Source: CAXBNB01 sp040151475 (GTDB lineage: Bacteria > Bacteroidota > Bacteroidia > Cytophagales > Cyclobacteriaceae). From it: a stretch of 64,000 nucleotides of DNA. Shown in pieces: positions 61,852 through 64,000 of this stretch. The position numbers were made by a program, and so were the translations under genes. The stretch spans positions 1 through 64,000 of the forward strand of contig NZ_JBDKWG010000114.1 in assembly GCF_040151475.1 (NCBI RefSeq), read 5' to 3'. Position 1 is the first letter of the stretch. Each line of letters starts with the position of its first letter. The notes under the pieces are model-generated. The model was not told where the DNA came from. It did not search any database and saw only the letters and a program-made list of their open reading frames with translations.

Positions 61852-63351
61852 ATGAGTTTTGAAAACGAAATATTACTGGCCTATCATTCTGCGGATGACG
61901 AACCCATATCCGGGAGTAACAAAGGGTGGGTGTCAAATTTTAATAGGTTTTTGAGTACATTGTTGGAGCAAATATCAGGTCAACCTCCTAAAATTAGATT
62001 GGTAACAGAGTCTGAAACCAATATGCAGTTGTATTCGGATGCCACAGTGTTGATTACTTTATTTTCGAAAAACTTCCTTAAAAACGAAATCCTGATTCAG
62101 GGTATTCATGAATTTGCTAAGAACTCTCAAAAACAGGAAGGCCTTGTGATAGACGGTCTTTCCAGACTATTCAAAGTGATCAAATTTCCATTTGAGATAG
62201 ATGATTTATTACCGGAATACTCCAATATACTGACCTATGATTTTTATCAAATTGATCCATTAACTGGTGAACCGCAAGAGTTTCGACGGTTTTTTGGAAA
62301 CGATGCTGAGCGTAGCTACTGGATGAAGTTGGTAGATATGGCGTATGATATTTATCAAATACAAAATAAGGTAATAGAAGAAGCGAAGACAATAGATGAG
62401 GTACAATCTGATAAGAACAAAACCATTTACCTTGCGAATTCAGGGGTAGATATGATCATACAAAGGGATATTGTAAAAAGAGAATTGCTGCGGCACGGAT
62501 ACAAAGTGTTGCCCAATCATTCTTTGCCCAAAGAAGTACATGCTTTAGAGTCTGCTGTTAAGGATGATTTGGCAAAATGCTGTTTGTCCATTCATCTGAT
62601 TGGAGAAGACTATGGATATAAGCCCAAAGGATCCGATTTGTCTGTAGTTGACCTTCAAAATCAAATTGCAGCACAACATACCAGAGATATACTGGCTTAT
62701 AACGAAAAATCAGATGCACAGGAAAAATTCAGCCGGTTGATTTGGCTTTCTCCGGATCTGAAAAATGTTAGTGAGAGGCAAAAAATATTTATTGAGGATT
62801 TAAAAAGTGATGCTGCCTCACTAGATGAAGCCGAAGTATTACAAATCCAGTTGCAAGAACTGAAATCTATCATTCGGGAGGAACTGGTGACTGGTGGAAG
62901 ATTTAAAACCAAAGAGGTGAAGTTGGCAGAGGATGAAGTTACAATAAACGGAGAGGTGGTATATGTGATTTTTGATAAGATAGATAGAGAAAAAACCAAA
63001 CCAATAATAGATTATCTTCAGGGAAAAGGCCTTCATGTGGTAACCTCTCTTTATGAAGGGGATTTGATTGATCTCAGGTATTTACATCAGGAAAACCTGA
63101 GGAGATGCGATGCTTCTTTGATTTACTTTGGGGATTCATCGAAAGAATGGATAAAAACAAAATTACAAGATATACTGAAGGCACCTGGTTTTGGAAGGGT
63201 AAAGCCTATGAAAGCTTCAGCAGTGTATTTAGAGAATAAATCAACATTTGATCAAAATAATTTAAGGAATAATGATGTAATGATTCTTGGTGAAGGAGAA
63301 TTTGAACCGCAATCCATAGAACCATTTCTCACTAAACTGGAAATACAATGA
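61852..63351 (+). CDS. Protein with three TIR-like domains
   Basis: This 499-residue cytosolic protein (ATG at 61852; 61840 also in frame) contains three Rossmann-like TIR/TIR-related units. These are residues about 1-150 (ILLAYHSADDE, SDATVLITLFSKNFL), about 185-310 (TIYLANSGVDMIIQRDIVKREL, LSIHLIGEDYGYKP) and about 365-495 (VVYVIFDKIDREK, CDASLIYFGDSSKEWIKTKL). The second and third match TIR-type proteins found next to nSTAND NTPases. A clear NADase Glu is not obvious to me in any unit, so they may be sensors or scaffolds. The stop overlaps the next start by ATGA. Confidence 0.78.
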   Translation: MSFENEILLAYHSADDEPISGSNKGWVSNFNRFLSTLLEQISGQPPKIRLVTESETNMQLYSDATVLITLFSKNFLKNEILIQGIHEFAKNSQKQEGLVIDGLSRLFKVIKFPFEIDDLLPEYSNILTYDFYQIDPLTGEPQEFRRFFGNDAERSYWMKLVDMAYDIYQIQNKVIEEAKTIDEVQSDKNKTIYLANSGVDMIIQRDIVKRELLRHGYKVLPNHSLPKEVHALESAVKDDLAKCCLSIHLIGEDYGYKPKGSDLSVVDLQNQIAAQHTRDILAYNEKSDAQEKFSRLIWLSPDLKNVSERQKIFIEDLKSDAASLDEAEVLQIQLQELKSIIREELVTGGRFKTKEVKLAEDEVTINGEVVYVIFDKIDREKTKPIIDYLQGKGLHVVTSLYEGDLIDLRYLHQENLRRCDASLIYFGDSSKEWIKTKLQDILKAPGFGRVKPMKASAVYLENKSTFDQNNLRNNDVMILGEGEFEPQSIEPFLTKLEIQ

Positions 63352-64000
63352 GCGAAAAAGAAATCAAATCAAAAAAACAACAGGGTGCGGTCAGCATATC
63401 GGAGCTTGTTGATCCATTTCCGGGGCTGAGGCCTTTCGGAATTGAAGAGAGTCATTTGTTTTTTGGAAGAGAAGGGCAGAGTGATGAGGTTTTGATGAAA
63501 CTTGCCGAGAACAAATTTGTAGCTATACTTGGAGCTTCAGGTAGCGGTAAGTCATCTTTGATGTATTGCGGGTTAATTCCTACTTTGTATGGAGGGTTTA
63601 TGGCAGAAGCTGGTTCGGACTGGAGAATTGTAGTCACACGACCCGGTGGCGGCCCTATCGACAATCTGGCCGAGTCATTATTAATTAAAGATGAAGCTTA
63701 TCATAACCTGGATGATGAAGACCAACTTATAAGAAAAACCATTACCTCTACAGTTTTACGAAGTAGCTCATTGGGACTAATTGAGGTAATTAAGCAATTG
63801 AAAGCATCTGATCGACAAAATGTGCTGATTTTGGTCGATCAGTTTGAAGAATTATTTAGATATAAAAAACTGGAGACACTTTCTTCTGATCTGGACGAAT
63901 CTTCGGCATTTGTCAACCTTTTGCTGGAAGCTGTTCATCAATACGATGCTCCGGTATATGTAGCACTCACCATGCGTTCAGATTTTATAGGAGATTGTGC
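63348..64000 (+). CDS. nSTAND-type P-loop NTPase (partial, runs off the window)
   Basis: The visible 217 residues start at an ATG overlapping the upstream TGA. They show the nSTAND1 signature: DPFPGLRPFGIEESHLFFGRE near residue 22, Walker A LGASGSGKSSL near 61, and Walker B LILVDQFEELF near 160, followed by ALTMRSDFIGDC. Such NTPases usually continue with WD40, TPR or effector domains that lie beyond the window. STAND proteins act as ligand-triggered switches in immunity and signalling. Tight coupling to the TIR-domain gene suggests that the two products interact. Confidence 0.88.
   Translation, partial: MSEKEIKSKKQQGAVSISELVDPFPGLRPFGIEESHLFFGREGQSDEVLMKLAENKFVAILGASGSGKSSLMYCGLIPTLYGGFMAEAGSDWRIVVTRPGGGPIDNLAESLLIKDEAYHNLDDEDQLIRKTITSTVLRSSSLGLIEVIKQLKASDRQNVLILVDQFEELFRYKKLETLSSDLDESSAFVNLLLEAVHQYDAPVYVALTMRSDFIGDC

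Overview
The window reads as chromosomal DNA of a Bacteroidota bacterium, most likely of the order Cytophagales. The evidence is two FecR-SusC-SusD outer-membrane uptake modules, a short (290-residue) primary sigma factor of the Bacteroidota type, TAnnTTTG promoter boxes, A/T-rich start regions with little Shine-Dalgarno sequence, and an AT-rich composition. The genus cannot be fixed from the sequence. The window is about 90% coding. I found no tRNA or rRNA gene, no CRISPR array and no prophage.

Layout. 1-1534 (minus): a cut-off gene with a 15-bp tandem repeat, then yqgE and miaE. 1666-7218 (plus): pdxH with a glycosyltransferase-like gene, a secreted Gfo/Idh oxidoreductase, a membrane LytTR regulator, and a serine hydrolase with a small lipoprotein. 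7297-7480: a structured inverted-repeat element. 7500-10786 (minus): a secreted sugar isomerase/epimerase-like protein, a lone AbiV-type gene and a DUF1501 protein. 10889-25083 (plus): two FecR-SusC-SusD modules separated by a barrel-less TonB plug protein. Neither module has an adjacent sigma gene, but both fecR genes are preceded by the same ECF-like promoter pattern. 25180-29346: an endonuclease/exonuclease/phosphatase-fold protein, a FAD oxidase, and a Nudix-type regulator divergent from galM. 29441-33438: a DUF547 protein, then a pyridine nucleotide-disulfide type oxidoreductase with a NapH-like polyferredoxin. 33620-38397: a large PVC-type heme protein, a VOC protein and a luciferase-like monooxygenase. 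38504-38642 may encode a small RNA.

38666-45517 is mostly housekeeping: slyD, a membrane protein, TPR, zinc-ribbon coiled-coil, Nif3-like, rpoD, a CBS protein and ruvC. 45645-49569 is a compact plus-strand cluster: glycosyltransferase, an 84-residue unknown, a SpoIIE-type phosphatase, a polysaccharide deacetylase and a frameshifted HAD hydrolase. 49741-56625 looks like a sugar-handling cluster: sodium:solute symporter, ROK kinase, DUF1080/PA14 protein and a PVC-type cytochrome. pckA follows on the minus strand.

The most unusual part is the right end (58569-64000). A nucleotide-transporter-like membrane domain fused to HEAT-like repeats and a degenerate cyclic-nucleotide-binding fold is followed by a protein with three TIR-like folds. 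That gene overlaps, by ATGA, the start of an nSTAND-type P-loop NTPase that runs off the window. This combination suggests a signalling or conflict/immunity system. Its function is not established by the sequence.
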